Shown here: positions 13,468 through 26,406 of the stretch, piece by piece | Layout: each line of letters opens with the position of its first letter | Position numbering within the stretch: position 1 is the stretch's first letter | Assembly: GCA_003427395.1 (NCBI GenBank) | Contig: BFEA01000033.1 | Coordinates: 3,117,913-3,181,598, forward strand | DNA: 63,686 nucleotides | DNA from: Chara braunii | Taxonomy: Eukaryota; Streptophyta; Charophyceae; Charales; Characeae | Direction of reading: 5' to 3' | Made by a program: the position numbers and the translations under genes | The notes under the pieces: model-generated | The model's input: only the letters and a program-made list of their open reading frames with translations | The model's database searches: none | What the model was told of the DNA's origin: nothing

Positions 13468-13553
13468 GGAGCTAGCTAGTAGGTTTAGGGGTGGACTGTC
13501 ATACAGGAGGTACGTGGATGGAGTCCACCTGACCTCTGAGCGAGCTCCTTTTT
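13468..13553 (+). other. tRNA-like hairpin unit with T5 run
   Basis: GGAGCTAGCTAGTAGG pairs its first six bases with GAGCTCC 75 nt downstream, immediately followed by TTTTT. The A-box has one deletion relative to the copy at 14,721. The B-box position is degenerate (GGATGGAGTCC). Confidence 0.5.
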
Positions 13554-13654
13554 AAGGAGGACTTCACTTTTATTTATCTAGGACTCGGTCGCTCGGGGCT
13601 TGAACCCGCGACCCCTAGTTTCAGTTAGTTGCAGTTAAAGCCCGTCGTGACAAA

Positions 13655-13670
13655 TGGCACAACAGGGTAG
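13655..13670 (+). other. primer-binding-site-like motif
   Basis: TGGCACAACAGGGTAG, 2 nt after the LTR end. The TGG start would pair with a tRNA CCA end. The same motif follows every LTR in the window with 1-3 changes. Confidence 0.55.
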
Positions 13671-14521
13671 TTTGGTAGTTAGATTTTCTCTTGTTTTTTT
13701 TCATTGTTTTTCTTTTCTTNTTTATGCTTTTCTCTTCTAGATTTTTTTTTTTTTTTTTTTTTTTTTTGGTTTATTTNCCCTCCCNGATCTCGTATGAGAA
13801 ACCTTTTTGAATTTGTCGAAGAACNCGGGGCAGATTCATTCCCGGGATTTTTCCAACGTCCGCGCCGGTACCCGTTCGACACATGCNAAGAGGAGACGAG
13901 GGACTCGGAGACAGGGAACGAAGAGAGACGACTACGGGGCGGTGGCGCAAGCGAGGAGGAAGTGCGNAGAACAGTGCAAGGCGCGCGAAGAGCATGGAGG
14001 GNACAACGAGCGCGATGGAGATAGCGATCGCGCGAGGGTGGAGATGACCGTGCGGTAGGAAGAAAAAGCAACAGCGGGGGCGACGTACNTGAGGCACAGG
14101 GAGCANCGAGGAGTTAGCGTGGGGAGTAGGAAAGGTGAACCACGAGGAGGTAGGAGAAGATCGCGCGGAGGAAGAAGAAAGCACAATGGAGTAGGAAAAG
14201 AAAGAGCGAGAAGAAGAAGAAGAAGAAGAAGGAGAGAGAAGGAGGAAGGAGAAAGAGAAGTAGAATGAGAAGAAGGAGGAGGAAGAGGAGTAAAAGGGAG
14301 AAAGTGACTTAGGAAGAGGAGTAAAAGGGAGAAGGTGACTTACCTGACAGTAGGTGTGTCCTCCCTTGTAGTCGCAGAAGGCGACATGAAAGATAGGCCG
14401 TCATCACGCGACTTGCTCGCGAGCTTATGCCTGTCGCGTGCCCCATGGCCTGGTCTCGACGGATCTTGATGCGTTGCTTTGAGGGATGACGACAGCAAGA
14501 AGATAAGATAAGGTACGTCTC
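13671..14521 (+). mobile_element. 5' internal fragment of a second element unit
   Basis: Matches E1 1-815 (poly(T), CTCGTATGAGAAACC leader, GAA tract, AAGGTACGTCTC end). It contains a ~29-bp tandem duplication at 14,275-14,335 and stops abruptly at the partial LTR. Ns occur at several positions. Confidence 0.75.
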
Positions 14522-14906
14522 AAGCCGACCCTTCGGGTCTCTCAAAGCAACCTAGTGCCCTTACAGGGCACACACTCACTCAAGCCGACAAGCATTGGGA
14601 CACGCATGCACGCCAGCAAGCAGGCACATCACCAAGCTTAGGAACAGGCTTAGGGCCACTAGGTGGGCTGAGCCCCAATCTTTTATATATACCCGAGCGG
14701 CTCCTTTTTTTGTTAGAATAGGAGCTAGCTCAGTAGGTTTAGGGGTGGACTGTTATACAGGAGGTACGAGGATGGAGTCCACCCGACCTTTGAGCGAGCT
14801 CCTTTTTAAGGAGGACTTCACTTTTATTTATCTAGGACTCGGTCGCCCGGGGCTTGAACCCGCGACCTCTAGTTTAAGTTAGTTGGAGTTAAAGCCCGTC
14901 GTGACA
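14522..14906 (+). mobile_element. 5'-truncated LTR copy
   Basis: Corresponds to 13,268-13,652 of the complete LTR, with the first ~565 bp missing. It carries a good A-box version of the hairpin unit (14,721-14,802, then TTTTT) and ends GTGACA. A PBS-like TGGCACGACAGGGTAG follows at 14,909. Confidence 0.75.
14721..14807 (+). other. tRNA-like hairpin unit with T5 run
   Basis: TAGCTCAGTAGG matches the tRNA A-box consensus. The outer stem is GGAGCT with AGCTCC, followed by TTTTT at 14,803-14,807. Confidence 0.5.
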
Positions 14907-14908
14907 AA

Positions 14909-14924
14909 TGGCACGACAGGGTAG
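14909..14924 (+). other. primer-binding-site-like motif
   Basis: TGGCACGACAGGGTAG, 2 nt after GTGACA. Confidence 0.5.
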
Positions 14925-16578
14925 TTTGACAGTTAGATTTTCTCTTGTTTTTTTTCATTGTTTTTCTTTTCTTCTTTATGCTTTTCTCTTCTAGATTTCT
15001 TTTGTTTATTATTATTTTTTTTTGTTTATTTCCCCTCCCCGATCTCGTATGAGAAACCTTTTTGAATTTGTCGAAGAACCCGGGGCAGATTCATTCCCGG
15101 GATTTTCCCGACGTCCGCGCTGGTACCCGTTCGACACATGCCAGGAGGAGACGAGGGACTCGGAGACAGGGAACGAAGAGAGACGACTACGGGGCGGTGG
15201 CGCAAGCGGGGAGGAAGTGCGCAGAAGAGTGCAAGGCGTGCGGAAAGCATAGAGGGGACAACGAGCGCGATGGAGATAGCGATCGCGTGAGGGTGGAGAT
15301 GGCCGTGCGGTAGGAAGAGAAAGCAACAGTGGGTCGACGTACCTGAGGCACAGGGAGCAGCGAGGAGTTAGCGTGGGGAGTAGGAACGGGGAACCACGTA
15401 GAGGTAGGAGAAGACCGCGCGGAGGAAGAAGAAAGCACAATGAAGTAGAAGAAGAAAGAGAGAGAAGAAGAAGAAGAAGAAGGAGAGAGAAGGAGGAAGG
15501 AGAAAGAGAAGGAGAATGAGAAGAAGGAGACGGAGGAGGAGGAGGAAAAGCGAGAAGGTGACTTACCTGGCAGTAGGTGCGGCCTCCCTTGTAGTCGCCA
15601 AAGGCGACATGAAAGATAGGCCGTCATCACGCGACTTGTTCGCTCGCTTGTGCCTGTCTCGTGCCCCATGGCGTGGTCTCGGCGGATCTTGATGCGTTGC
15701 TTTGAGGGATGACGACAACAAGAAGATAAGATAAGGTAAGTCTCCTGCCCTGCGAATGACCTCTAGCTACTTTCATCGAATAGGATGCGCAGATCCGAAT
15801 GAATTTATCGATAGTTTGAGGAAATGTACATTGCTACTCCCGTTTGTTTGTATAAGTATGTGTTTGTGTGTGTATGAGTGTGTGTCTATGATAAGGGAAA
15901 GATAATGTAAGCCTCCGATCTTACAGCCTACCCGCGCTACTTTCATCGAAAAGTATGAGCAACTTGATTGAATCTACCGAAACACCACTACTATAGAGTG
16001 TGCGCGTGCGAATATGTACGTGAGCACATGTGTTAGTGTGTGTGTGTCCGATCGCGCAGCTGATCCCGCTACTTCCATTGATAGGAAGAGCGACAACGAA
16101 TGAATCTATACTTCAACTATGTGTGTGTGTATATGTGAGTGTGTATGTGTGTGTGTGAGAGAGAGGGAGAAAGAGTTCTTCTTCTTCCTCCTCTAAGTCC
16201 GCCATCTCTCCCTCACCCTCTCGCTACCTGACCTCTCAAACATCTGCGGACTACGTGTGAGAGAGAGAGAGGGAGAGAGAAAGAGGGAGAGAGAAGGTGA
16301 GGAAAAAGGTCGGAGAGGGAAAGAGAAGGAGGAGGTGAGAAAGATCGGAGAAGGAGGAGGAGGAGAAAGGAGAAGAAGGCGAAGAAGAAGGAGATAGGGA
16401 GGAAGAAGGAGTACTGCGATCGGCTCGCTGAGCAGCTTACCGTGCAGCGGGTAAAGTTGCCCAGGCCGCAGCTGGCTTCGCGCAGCCACCATCGAAAAGG
16501 ACGAGCGATATCAATCGAAACTTTTTGCTGCCACATCCAAATATTCGCCATTACATGTGTGCGTGTGTGTGAGTATGT

Positions 16579-16670
<92 letters not shown>

Positions 16671-17000
16671 NNNNNNNNNNNNNNNNNNNNNNNNNNNNNN
16701 NNNNNNNNNNNNNNNNNNNNNNNNNNNNNNNNNNNNNNNNNNNNNNNNNNNNNNNNNNNNNNNNNNNNNNNNNNNNNNNNNNNNNNNNNNNNNNNNNNNN
16801 NNNNNNNNNNNNNNNNNNNNNNNNNNNNNNNNNNNNNNNNNNNNNNNNNNNNNNNNNNNNNNNNNNNNNNNNNNNNNNNNNNNNNNNNNNNNNNNNNNNN
16901 NNNNNNNNNNNNNNNNNNNNNNNNNNNNNNNNNNNNNNNNNNNNNNNNNNNNNNNNNNNNNNNNNNNNNNNNNNNNNNNNNNNNNNNNNNNNNNNNNNNN

Positions 17001-17091
<91 letters not shown>

Positions 17092-17758
17092 CCGAGTTAC
17101 ATACCTGGGCCAGCGCGTGCTACACTGATGAATCCAACGGGTCGATTGCCTGGGTCAAAAGGACTGAGCAATCTTCCTAAGGTTCATCGTGTCGGGGATA
17201 GATTGTTGTAATTATCGATCTTGAACGAGGAGTGCCCAATAAGCGCGAGTCATCAGCTCGCGCTGATTACGTCCCTGCCCTTGGTACGCACCGACCGTCG
17301 CTCCTACCGATTGAATGGTCCAGTGAAGTGTCTGGGTTGCGGTGATCTTGGCGGTCTGCCGATGGGGGTGCACGTGGCATACTGTGTGTGGGGGATCGAG
17401 GTTGTGAGTGATGCGACGGACATACCTGGTGCTTGGTGCGACGGCGTGGTCCGAGATCTGCTCATACTTCGGGAGAGCTGTTGACGACAACAACTGCATC
17501 GTAGTTGTAGGCTAGATAGGATCTGTCAGTTGTAGACTGGGCGTAGAGCGCCAGATAGGATATCACCATTGGGTCTTCGTTGATGATGATGATGAGACTA
17601 TTCCAGCATTGTCAATTATGAGTTTTTAGTGTGCTCACAATTCTGCTTTTTGTTCGGGGTCACGAGGATTTGGTCTCAAGTGTATGAAGCTGCTTGGTTT
17701 CTGAAGTTTGCTATCGCTCATTTTTCTTGCATTATGATTATGATTATGATTGTTATTA

Positions 17759-17799
<41 letters not shown>

Positions 17800-18126
17800 T
17801 TATTGCTATTTCATCCTAGCAGGATAGTGACTATGTGCGTTTGAAGGAAAAGAGCCGGAATGGAACACCGTGTAGGGGAGAAAAAAGTACTCACGGGAAA
17901 GAGGGAGGGTGTGAAAGAAAACCGAGGAAGTGTGAGGTAGGAGAAAGAGAGACGAATGATGATAATGATGATGATGTGAAGACACATACCTGGTATTGGC
18001 GATGGTCTGCACGGGGCAACATCCTCAAGTACTTCGGATGAGCCGCTGACGTCAACGGGATGCATCGTCAATTAGTGGGCTAGTAGTAGCTGTGTAGGGA
18101 AGTTGGCTGGCGTCAAGCACCAAGTC
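14925..18126 (+). mobile_element. copy B of the E1 5' region
   Basis: A direct repeat of about 1-2,948 with the same order of blocks: leader, GAA tract, TG modules, (GA)n, module 1 (17,243-17,362), (TTA)n (17,759-17,803). It differs by scattered substitutions and microsatellite lengths, and ends inside CGTCAAGCACCAA, where an inverted segment begins. Confidence 0.85.
16671..17000. other. assembly gap (330 N)
   Basis: The gap lies between a (GA)n run and a (TG)n run, exactly where copy A has ~88 bp of unique DNA between its two arrays. The gap length is therefore probably not the real distance. Confidence 0.99.
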
Positions 18127-18854
18127 GGCTGCGGCCTCGGCGACTTTACCCGCTGCACGGTAAGCTGCTCAACGAGCAGATCGCAGTACTCCTTCTTTCT
18201 TCCTATCTCCTTCTTCTTCGCCTTCTTCTCCTTTCTTCTCCTCCTCCTTCTTCGATCTTTCTCACCTCCTCCTTCTCTTTCCCTCTCCGACCTTTCTCCT
18301 CTCCTTTTCTCTCCCTCTTTCTCTCTCCCTTTCTCTCTCTCACACGTAGTCCACAAATGTCTGAGAGGTCAGGTAGTGAGAGGGTGAGGGAGAGATGGCG
18401 GACTTAGAGGAGGAAGAAGAAGAACTCTTTCTCCCTCTCTCTCACACACACACATACACACTCACATATACACACACATAGTTAAAGTATAGATTCATTC
18501 GTTGTCGCTCTTCCTATCGATGGAGGTAGCGGGATCAGTTGCGCGATCGGACACACACATACTAACACATGTGCTCACGTACACATTCGCACGCGCACAC
18601 TCTGTAGTCGTGGTATTTCGGTAGATTCAATCAAGTCGCTCATACTTTTCGATGGAAGTAGCGCGGGTAGGCTGTAAGATCGGAGGCTTACATTATCTTT
18701 CCCTTTATCACACACACACTCTCATACACTCACAAACACATACTTATACAAACAAACGGGAGTAGCAATGTACATTTCCTCGTTCTATCTATCAATTCAT
18801 TCGGATTTGCGCATCCTATTCGATGAAAGTAGCTAGAGGTCAGTCGCGGGGCAG
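18127..18854 (-). mobile_element. inverted copy of 15,730-16,470 (TG modules and GA tract)
   Basis: The reverse complement of the E1/copy B 5' region between the GTAAGT donor and the AGCTTACCGTGCA block. It joins copy B head to head at about 18,126. Confidence 0.85.
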
Positions 18855-19677
18855 GAGACGTACCTTATCTTATCTTCTTGCTGTCGTCATCCCTCAAAGC
18901 AACGCATCAAGATCCGTCGAGACCAGGCCATGGGGCATGCGACAGGCATAAGCGCGCGAGCAAGTCGCGTGATGACGGCCTATCTTTCATGTCGCCTTCT
19001 GCGACTACAAGGGAGGCCACACCTACTGTCAGGTAAGTCACCTTCTCCCTTTTACTCATCTTCCTCCTTCTCCTTCTTCTCATTCTACTTCTCTTTCTCC
19101 TTCCTCCTTCTCTCTCCTTCTTCTTCTTCTTCTTCTTGTCGCTCTTTCTTTTCCTACTCCATTGTGCTTTCTTCTTCCTCCGCGCGATCTTCTCCTACCT
19201 CCTCGTGGTTCACCTTTCCTACTCCCCACGCTAACTCCTCGCTGCTCCCTGTGCCTCAGGTACGTCGCCCCCGCTGTTGCTTTTTCTTCCTACCGCACGG
19301 TCATCTCCACCCTCGCGCGATCGCTATCTCCATCGCGCTCGTTGTGCCCTCCATGCTCTTCGCGCGCCTTGCACTGTTCTGCGCACTTCCTCCTCGCTTG
19401 CGCCACCGCCCCGTAGTCGTCTCTCTTCGTTCCCTGTCTCCGAGTCCCTCGTCTCCTCTTCGCATGTGTCGAACGGGTACCGGCGCGGACGTTGGAAAAA
19501 TCCCGGGAATGAATCTGCCCCGGGTTCTTCGACAAATTCAAAAAGGTTTCTCATACGAGATCGGGGAGGGAAAATAAACCAAAAAAAAAAAAAAAAAAAA
19601 AAAAAATCTAGAAGAGAAAAGCATAAAGAAGAAAAGAAAAACAATGAAAAAAAACAAGAGAAAATCTAACTACCAAA

Positions 19678-19693
19678 CTACCCTGTTGTGCCA
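19678..19693 (-). other. primer-binding-site-like motif (inverted)
   Basis: Reads TGGCACAACAGGGTAG on the minus strand, 2 nt from the LTR. Confidence 0.5.
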
Positions 19694-19695
19694 TT

Positions 19696-20645
19696 TGTCA
19701 CGACGGGCTTTAACTGCAACTAACTGAAACTAGGGGTCGCGGGTTCAAGCCCCGGGCGACCGAGTCCTAGATAAATAAAAGTGAAGTCCTCCTTAAAAAG
19801 GGAGCTCGCTCAGAGGTCAGGTGGACTCCATCCACGTACCTCCTGTATGACAGTCCACCCCTAAACCTACTAGCTAGCTCCTATTCTGACTAAAAAAGGA
19901 GCCGCTCGGGTATATATAAAAGATTGGGGCTCAGCCCACCTAGTGGCCCCGAGCCCGTTCCTAAGCTTGGGTGTGTGCCTGCTTGCTGGCCTGCATGCCT
20001 GTCCCAATGCTTGTCGGCTTGAGTGAGTGTGTGCCCTGTAAGGGCACTAGGTTGCTTTGAGCGGCCCGAAGGGCCGGTACTTAGCCGCGGCCTCGACAGT
20101 GAAGGTCGAGGCGGGGAAAACACTCAAGTGGTAGGCAAAGAGGCCGCCGGTACCTAGCTATGGCCGCGACACTGAGGGTCGTGGCGAAAAAAACACTCAA
20201 GTGGCAGGCAGGTCAGTGTCATACCAAGTAAAGGTAGATGTGTTGAGTACCCGACTCGGAGGCCGAGTAGAGGAAGACAAACATTGGTATTTTTAGACGC
20301 CCAATACTGGCAGGTAGGCAGGTACCGGGCCAAGTCGCAGCGTGTGTCGTGGATCTCCCCGACACAGCATTAACTCAATCAACCCCTCAATCGTTTCGGC
20401 CAGAGGGTATTACTATTAATCCTAACTATCATAGCGCGCGTCACAACAACACGCGTGCATACTTAACGAAATTTTCTTACCGTTTTGCCCCGGCCTCAGC
20501 AGTCGAGGAAAGTCGTTTCAAAGTGCCGCGCGAAGAACGCGTACACTTTTAATTTCAGACTGACACCACCATGGTGGTCGATGCAATTGATGTGTCGATT
20601 GNAAAAACATGGCCAAATACCCTNGTAAGGGNATTTGGTCCGACA
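19696..20645 (-). mobile_element. inverted LTR (3' LTR of E2 as laid out)
   Basis: 950 bp, the mirror of 12,704-13,652. The hairpin unit is at 19,796-19,881. It belongs to the E1 LTR subfamily rather than to the subfamily of the LTR at 30,324, so E2 as assembled has mismatched LTRs. Confidence 0.75.
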
Positions 20646-23600
20646 GTATCCCGGACCCCATTAAGCGACGTCCCNGTTGCTAGGGATGTCTATCACAATC
20701 GTTCATACAATCCCCTTTTTTATCGTTTTCCGTAATCAAATCAACTGATAAAATATGACAAGATCGATAACATCACTGGACAGGTGATACAATACAAAAC
20801 AANANAGGTNCCTCTNTTTCTCCTTGGAAGAGAAGGTAAGTCCCTTTCCCAAAATAAGGTGCATCTTTTGATAAGTGGATAGCCAAATCCGATTCTCTGG
20901 AAGTGTGGTTCAGGATTGACGTCGTCACCTCACTTTTCATTATAACTGCCGGGATTTTAACCCGGATCTCCCACATATGACATCAAGTGGGGATACTTGA
21001 TCCGTACTACAGTACATGAAATAGTTAAGTATGACAACGCGCCTTTCCTTTCCTCACACCCTTAGACTTTTGGCCAGGTCATCGTTGGTTGTCCTCAGTG
21101 TCTCTTGTCCGCAGGCGAACTTTACCCCTCAAACACGGGTCCTAACCGAGACCTTGGGTATCNAACTTTTGGCATTAATGTCCAAAGTTGCCAGTTGTCC
21201 TGCCCGAAGCCTAATACAGGAGGNCGAGCAGTCTCCATNTTGACCCACCATAGTCCTGCTGATCAGGCCGGAGCTGCGGCCTACCATGTTTGTTATATTA
21301 ACAGTAGTTCCCGTATTGGTTGAGCAATGACGGGTAAGTCCTATCATCAAAGACTACATCCGACCCGTCTGATAACTACCTGAATTGANTCCTTCAGCAA
21401 GGTGGTCACCCCTCANGTCTCAACTCCAGGCNAAAACCAGAAGGTCCGCTGCCTGGTTATACTTGGCNAGCAGCCCACGTCGGGAGTTACGTCCCTACGA
21501 TGCCAATTTTTCACCACAGGCTTGGTAATTAAGTCCCTCAGACTGACCTCCTGAAGTGGATGAACGATGTTAANAAAAANATTTTAATCCTTGTCAGGTT
21601 GCCACTTGGTGGATGAACAAGGACCATCGTTAGGCTGNCACTCAGGGATTGTGTCCTCCAATTCTTGATTACAGCTCGGTCAGACACGCGTCTCGGGGAT
21701 CTTTTGAAAATATACCAAAAAATTTTGTTTTATGAAAAAAAATGTTNGCTTCCACGTTACCATTGATGCAAAGATATCTNACAAGACATCGACNTATTCG
21801 AGTGANTTCCTCGTTTGGATCTCACAAACTTATCTCAGACTAACCACATAGAGTAATGAGCGGCGACCTTTCAAGACATACCTTTGATGTCTTTGCAAGC
21901 ACGACACTTATCGTGCCTGTCTAAAAATAATAATTTCAAGGTTCAAAAACTCAGTTTAGGTCATCGTCATACTGATTCTTGAGGCTTTGCTATCAATAAT
22001 ACTTTGCACGAATGTTCGCATAATACTCATATCTGAAAAATTAAGCTAAACTGCCCCAAAAGGATTAAACCTTTCGACGACAGTTATCAAAACTCAGTCA
22101 CACTCATTCATCTAGATCGATATCCTCAATGAAGAAACATGTCATAAGCAACTCTTTACTGTACGCAGTGTATTCCCCCAGTTTTCACGAACCTCTACAA
22201 TACAAGTGTAAATGACATTCTCCTGCCAAAAGAAGGAATATAAACTTATGATAGCAGAAAAATGTTTGAGACTGTAAGGAACATAATCACAATTCATACA
22301 ATACCAAAACAATCAGTCATACCAATTCAAACAAACAACAACTGTTACTTCGTTATTAATGAGAACAATCGTCACAATTGACACTGCACGAGAACAGAAT
22401 CACAACGAAGTTTTACAATGAAAATGATAACAATGACATAAAATATATTACTCCTTCAGGCTTAGTAGGGGTATATCGTGTCGAGGGGTGGTGTAATCCG
22501 ATGAAAGGATAACATCCCAGATCCCAGCCCCGCTTCAAAGACTGAGCCTCACCACATCTTCCTCCGATTCCGATGTTGCGACTCCACTAATCGACTTCTT
22601 AATAGAGTAGGACAACCTCACCTCCCATAGCCGCGGTTAGTGAGACCTCGACTAGGAAGGTGAGACGACTCTGCTCGACACGCGGTTAGGTCANTACTCC
22701 TTCCCTTGTGGCGAACAGCAGTCGCCTTTTCTACAAGCANCNTCTTGATACGATCACAACACCTTCCTTACTNTCAACGGTAATNTAGTCANCTCTCCTG
22801 TGCAAGAAAAAATGACAACACCCCACTGGGGACCAGGAACATTGTTCTGGCGTGAGTCTCACTACCGCCTATANGACTTAACTATACCCTCTTCAAACCT
22901 CTCCGCCAAAGGTATCAATCAACGTTGCAATCTCCCAAAAGGACANGTTCTGCATGCTGACCTCACGTAAGAAAATTNNTTCTNTTCAAAGGTTGGTCAC
23001 TCCATTTACCTTCGGTCCCATGCCGAATGTGGATTTCATGCAGCCTTCCTACCCCTTTTTAAGGAAAGCAATTCTTAAACATACACTGGCAGACGCAAAC
23101 AGTCGCCAAGCAATCAATAACTATATACAAAACAAGTTCAAACTTCTCTCAACCAAGAACAAAAACATACAATGATATGTCATTTGAAACAAATATCAGT
23201 CATTCCCACACAAATTCATTCATACCATGTCATATACATTTACCATTGTGAGAATAAGTAATCTTATCACTCTTTATATAAAACTGAAGTTCGAGGAGTT
23301 GGGTTGTCCTAAAGTAGACACTCCCATACTCCGGTTGTATTGAGTAACCAATCGATAATGGTCCGAGTCTATTCACGTAGCTTTAAAAATAAGATACATA
23401 TAATTAAACTCTCTATGCAATGACTCATAAACTAAGTCGTCATCGTACTCTATCATATACAACCTTAAACAGACACCTACTTTTCATGTAGACGACCTGA
23501 TATTATGTCTACTATACTATTTTGTCCCTTAATGATTAGCTAGTCACTGAGTGGATAATTAATTTGTATCTCATGACCCTCTAAAGGTTAAATTATACTT

Positions 23601-26360
23601 TTTAATAAGCAACCTCATCAATATGATTCCATACCAGATTAACATAATATTTTAATCGGATCTCTACTAAATATTTGACCCCTTAGCCATCAAGGCAATT
23701 AAGCACAATATCTCTCAGTTTATCCTATTTATCTATTTCAATCATCACTCAGTATGTATATAATCAGGTTTGTACGCTACAACGTCCTATACCTCAAGCT
23801 TGTCCTTCTAAACTCCAAGACTCCTTTGTATTTTGACAGATCCTTAATATATCATCGTTTACTATCCCCAAATGCACCTATCATACAGAGGCGCATGACC
23901 TTCTGCCATTACAACTTCACGAATTCGCTACCCTTGTAGGCAAATACCCTCGTCATCATACCATATTAGGTAGACCCTTGGAGAAGACAATTATCTCAAG
24001 TAGATCATGATAGAATCATATGACACACGGTACATCCTCTCAGTAAGACAACCGCTGAGAGACCGGGTCTACCATTAAGACCTATATCTTATGACTTCAA
24101 AATTCGATGATTTGGTTAGATTGTGTAAATAATAACTAATAGGGTTATCTTTAATTTATAATCTTGTCCTGAGCCTCTATGACAAACGACCTAGCCAACG
24201 GACATAATCTTTACGTATCCTATCTACCAAGCAATGCAACATTTATAGGCATTGTCAACGCGATTTCACAATTTTTCTTCATACGTGTAACACCCGAAAT
24301 TTCCATTCTACAGTATCTCAATTCATATATGGTAAGTTACATTAGTTAATTTAAAGGTTGTCGTTTTTCCTCGATCATCGTCTTACCAAACCCGAGTGCG
24401 TTCACTGAGGACCTCGGCTGGAAAGCGAGATCCCCGACAAAAGCGACACCTGTCGCGTGCGGCGGTTCCACACCCAGACGTAAAGTAGTATTCGGTGTTG
24501 AACCTCATGGTCGTGTCACGCAGGAGTTTTATAGGCGTTTCAGCGAAAAGACCAACTCCGACCGTGCGCGCGTGCTATACCTCTCACGACTCCCTACGAC
24601 AGGTTAGGGAGCCCACGAGGTACAACATACCTCCACCTGAGAGAGCTGTCACCATCCCTTAGGTGGGCGTATCCCTGCTGAGCTACTAACTCACGTGCGA
24701 AGGCTTTTACTTGCAGTCGCAGAGGTAAGCCAGCCGAGGGCGTTTTCTCGATCGCCGTAACATAGGTATACGTGTGGTTGAACGCCTAAGACTGACCCGT
24801 ATATACGTCGGGCATCAGGGCGCTGATCTCCCAGACCGACTTACAATCAGGTCGACTTGACTGACGAACGTTCGCGCAATACTACGCTTTGCCTAGAAAT
24901 AGTTTCTATAGGTATGACTCATAACCTATTCCAGGTTCAAGCAAGACCCCTCTCAGTACTTAAATTACTAGGGGTTGCGCATAAGACAAATACCTATCCT
25001 ACCTAGTGATTTAGCCCACCCTACATATCTTTCTTTGAAAAAACTTTTAACCATAGCATGCATACATGCGAAGCGAGATAAGGCTGAGAAATAAGGCGAG
25101 GAGATGTCTTTTACATTTTACACAAACAAAGGCAAACATCAGAAATGAACGAAGCTTTGACTTTTGAAAGAGAAACACTCAATAGGCTCTTCGGCCTTTC
25201 AACAAAAATCACAGATAAAAGTAGGCTCATGGCCTGTCAAATATGTATCGAAAATAAAAGATAGGCTCATGGCCTGTCAAAGAAGAATGATATGAATAAG
25301 GCTCTCGGTCTTTGCCAATTGTCCTAATCTATTCAACATCAAAAGGGTAAAAGTCGGAAGCCCAAACCAAATGTACAAAGGTTACGAGTCGACGAAATGT
25401 CTGAGTCGAGGCTCAGGTAAGCATAAGCAATCTAGTAGAGTGAATAGTACGCGGTTGGTCGTCTTAGTGACCGGCAGACAAGAGTCAATCACATTACACA
25501 ATCCTAGCAGAGTCAACCATTCATTCACTTTCACACACACCACACTTACGCTTCCAATCCTTTTAACCAGACATTCCCCTTTCGACTTAGTCATTCAAGG
25601 ACCTCTTTTAACCAAACACAGACCCTTTAGACAAATGACCCGAAAACAGAGATGTCGTTTAGTGCAAAGGTTGATGCAAAGTGTGGGTGTAGAGGTGAGT
25701 GAAGGTTGAGTCGGATAACCAACCTGTTACCATATGGCAACAGCATGTAGTCTTGCATTGACTCATAATGAGTCTTCTTGATTAAGATGACCTGCAAATA
25801 CACACAGGTCACAAGATCTCAATATCTCCCTCACTATCGCCCCACAAGAAGTTCAGCGATGTGAACTTTAGTTCTATAATTGAACTTTAATATAGTTCGA
25901 TCAAATGTATGTATAAAATAAGAAGACCCCGACAGAAGTCTTTATCTCATACTTACTCAAGCAGTAGGATAACTCAGACATGAGTACCTCACCACCTGTT
26001 TTAGTCTAACTGGTTTAGACTTGGACAGACCATGGGATGACCCGCACAGCAGTACCCCACATCTAGTCTGTTTACCTAACTATCTAAGATATGTATGCAT
26101 GTAGAGACGAGTAATAGGATGTTCCTCACCGTGGAGCCTTATCTTGTCACCCGTCCTACATCCATTCATCAATCAATCCACACTTACACTTGCTCTAGAA
26201 CCACGTGCGCGAACCTAGGCAATGGCTTTAGCTAGGTATTGGTTCACCTGCATATGTCTGATTGTAATGACAATCAGATCAGAACAGACGGTGTAGGCAA
26301 TGAAATAGTAACAACAACAAATAACAATAATAGTAATAATAATAATAATAATAATAATTA

Positions 26361-26406
<46 letters not shown>

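Larger units (their letters stand above)
12704..13652 (+). mobile_element. LTR of E1 (shared with next unit)
   Basis: 949 bp, 5' TGTCGGACCAAAT and 3' CGTGACA, giving terminal TGTC/GACA. It holds the palindrome near its 5' edge, a TATA-like box and the tRNA-like hairpin. The start was set at TGTCGG because the LTRs at 31,474 and 48,492 meet unrelated DNA at that point. A purine run GATAAAAAAGGGGA lies 65 bp upstream. Confidence 0.7.
4495..14521 (+). repeat. left arm of giant inverted repeat
   Basis: The reverse complement is found at 18,855-28,888. The left boundary is at GAGAGGGAGAGACAGACAGA and the right boundary at GGTACGTCTC. The inner part (about 10,365-13,652) is nearly identical to its partner. 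The outer part carries many substitutions and indels. Confidence 0.9.
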
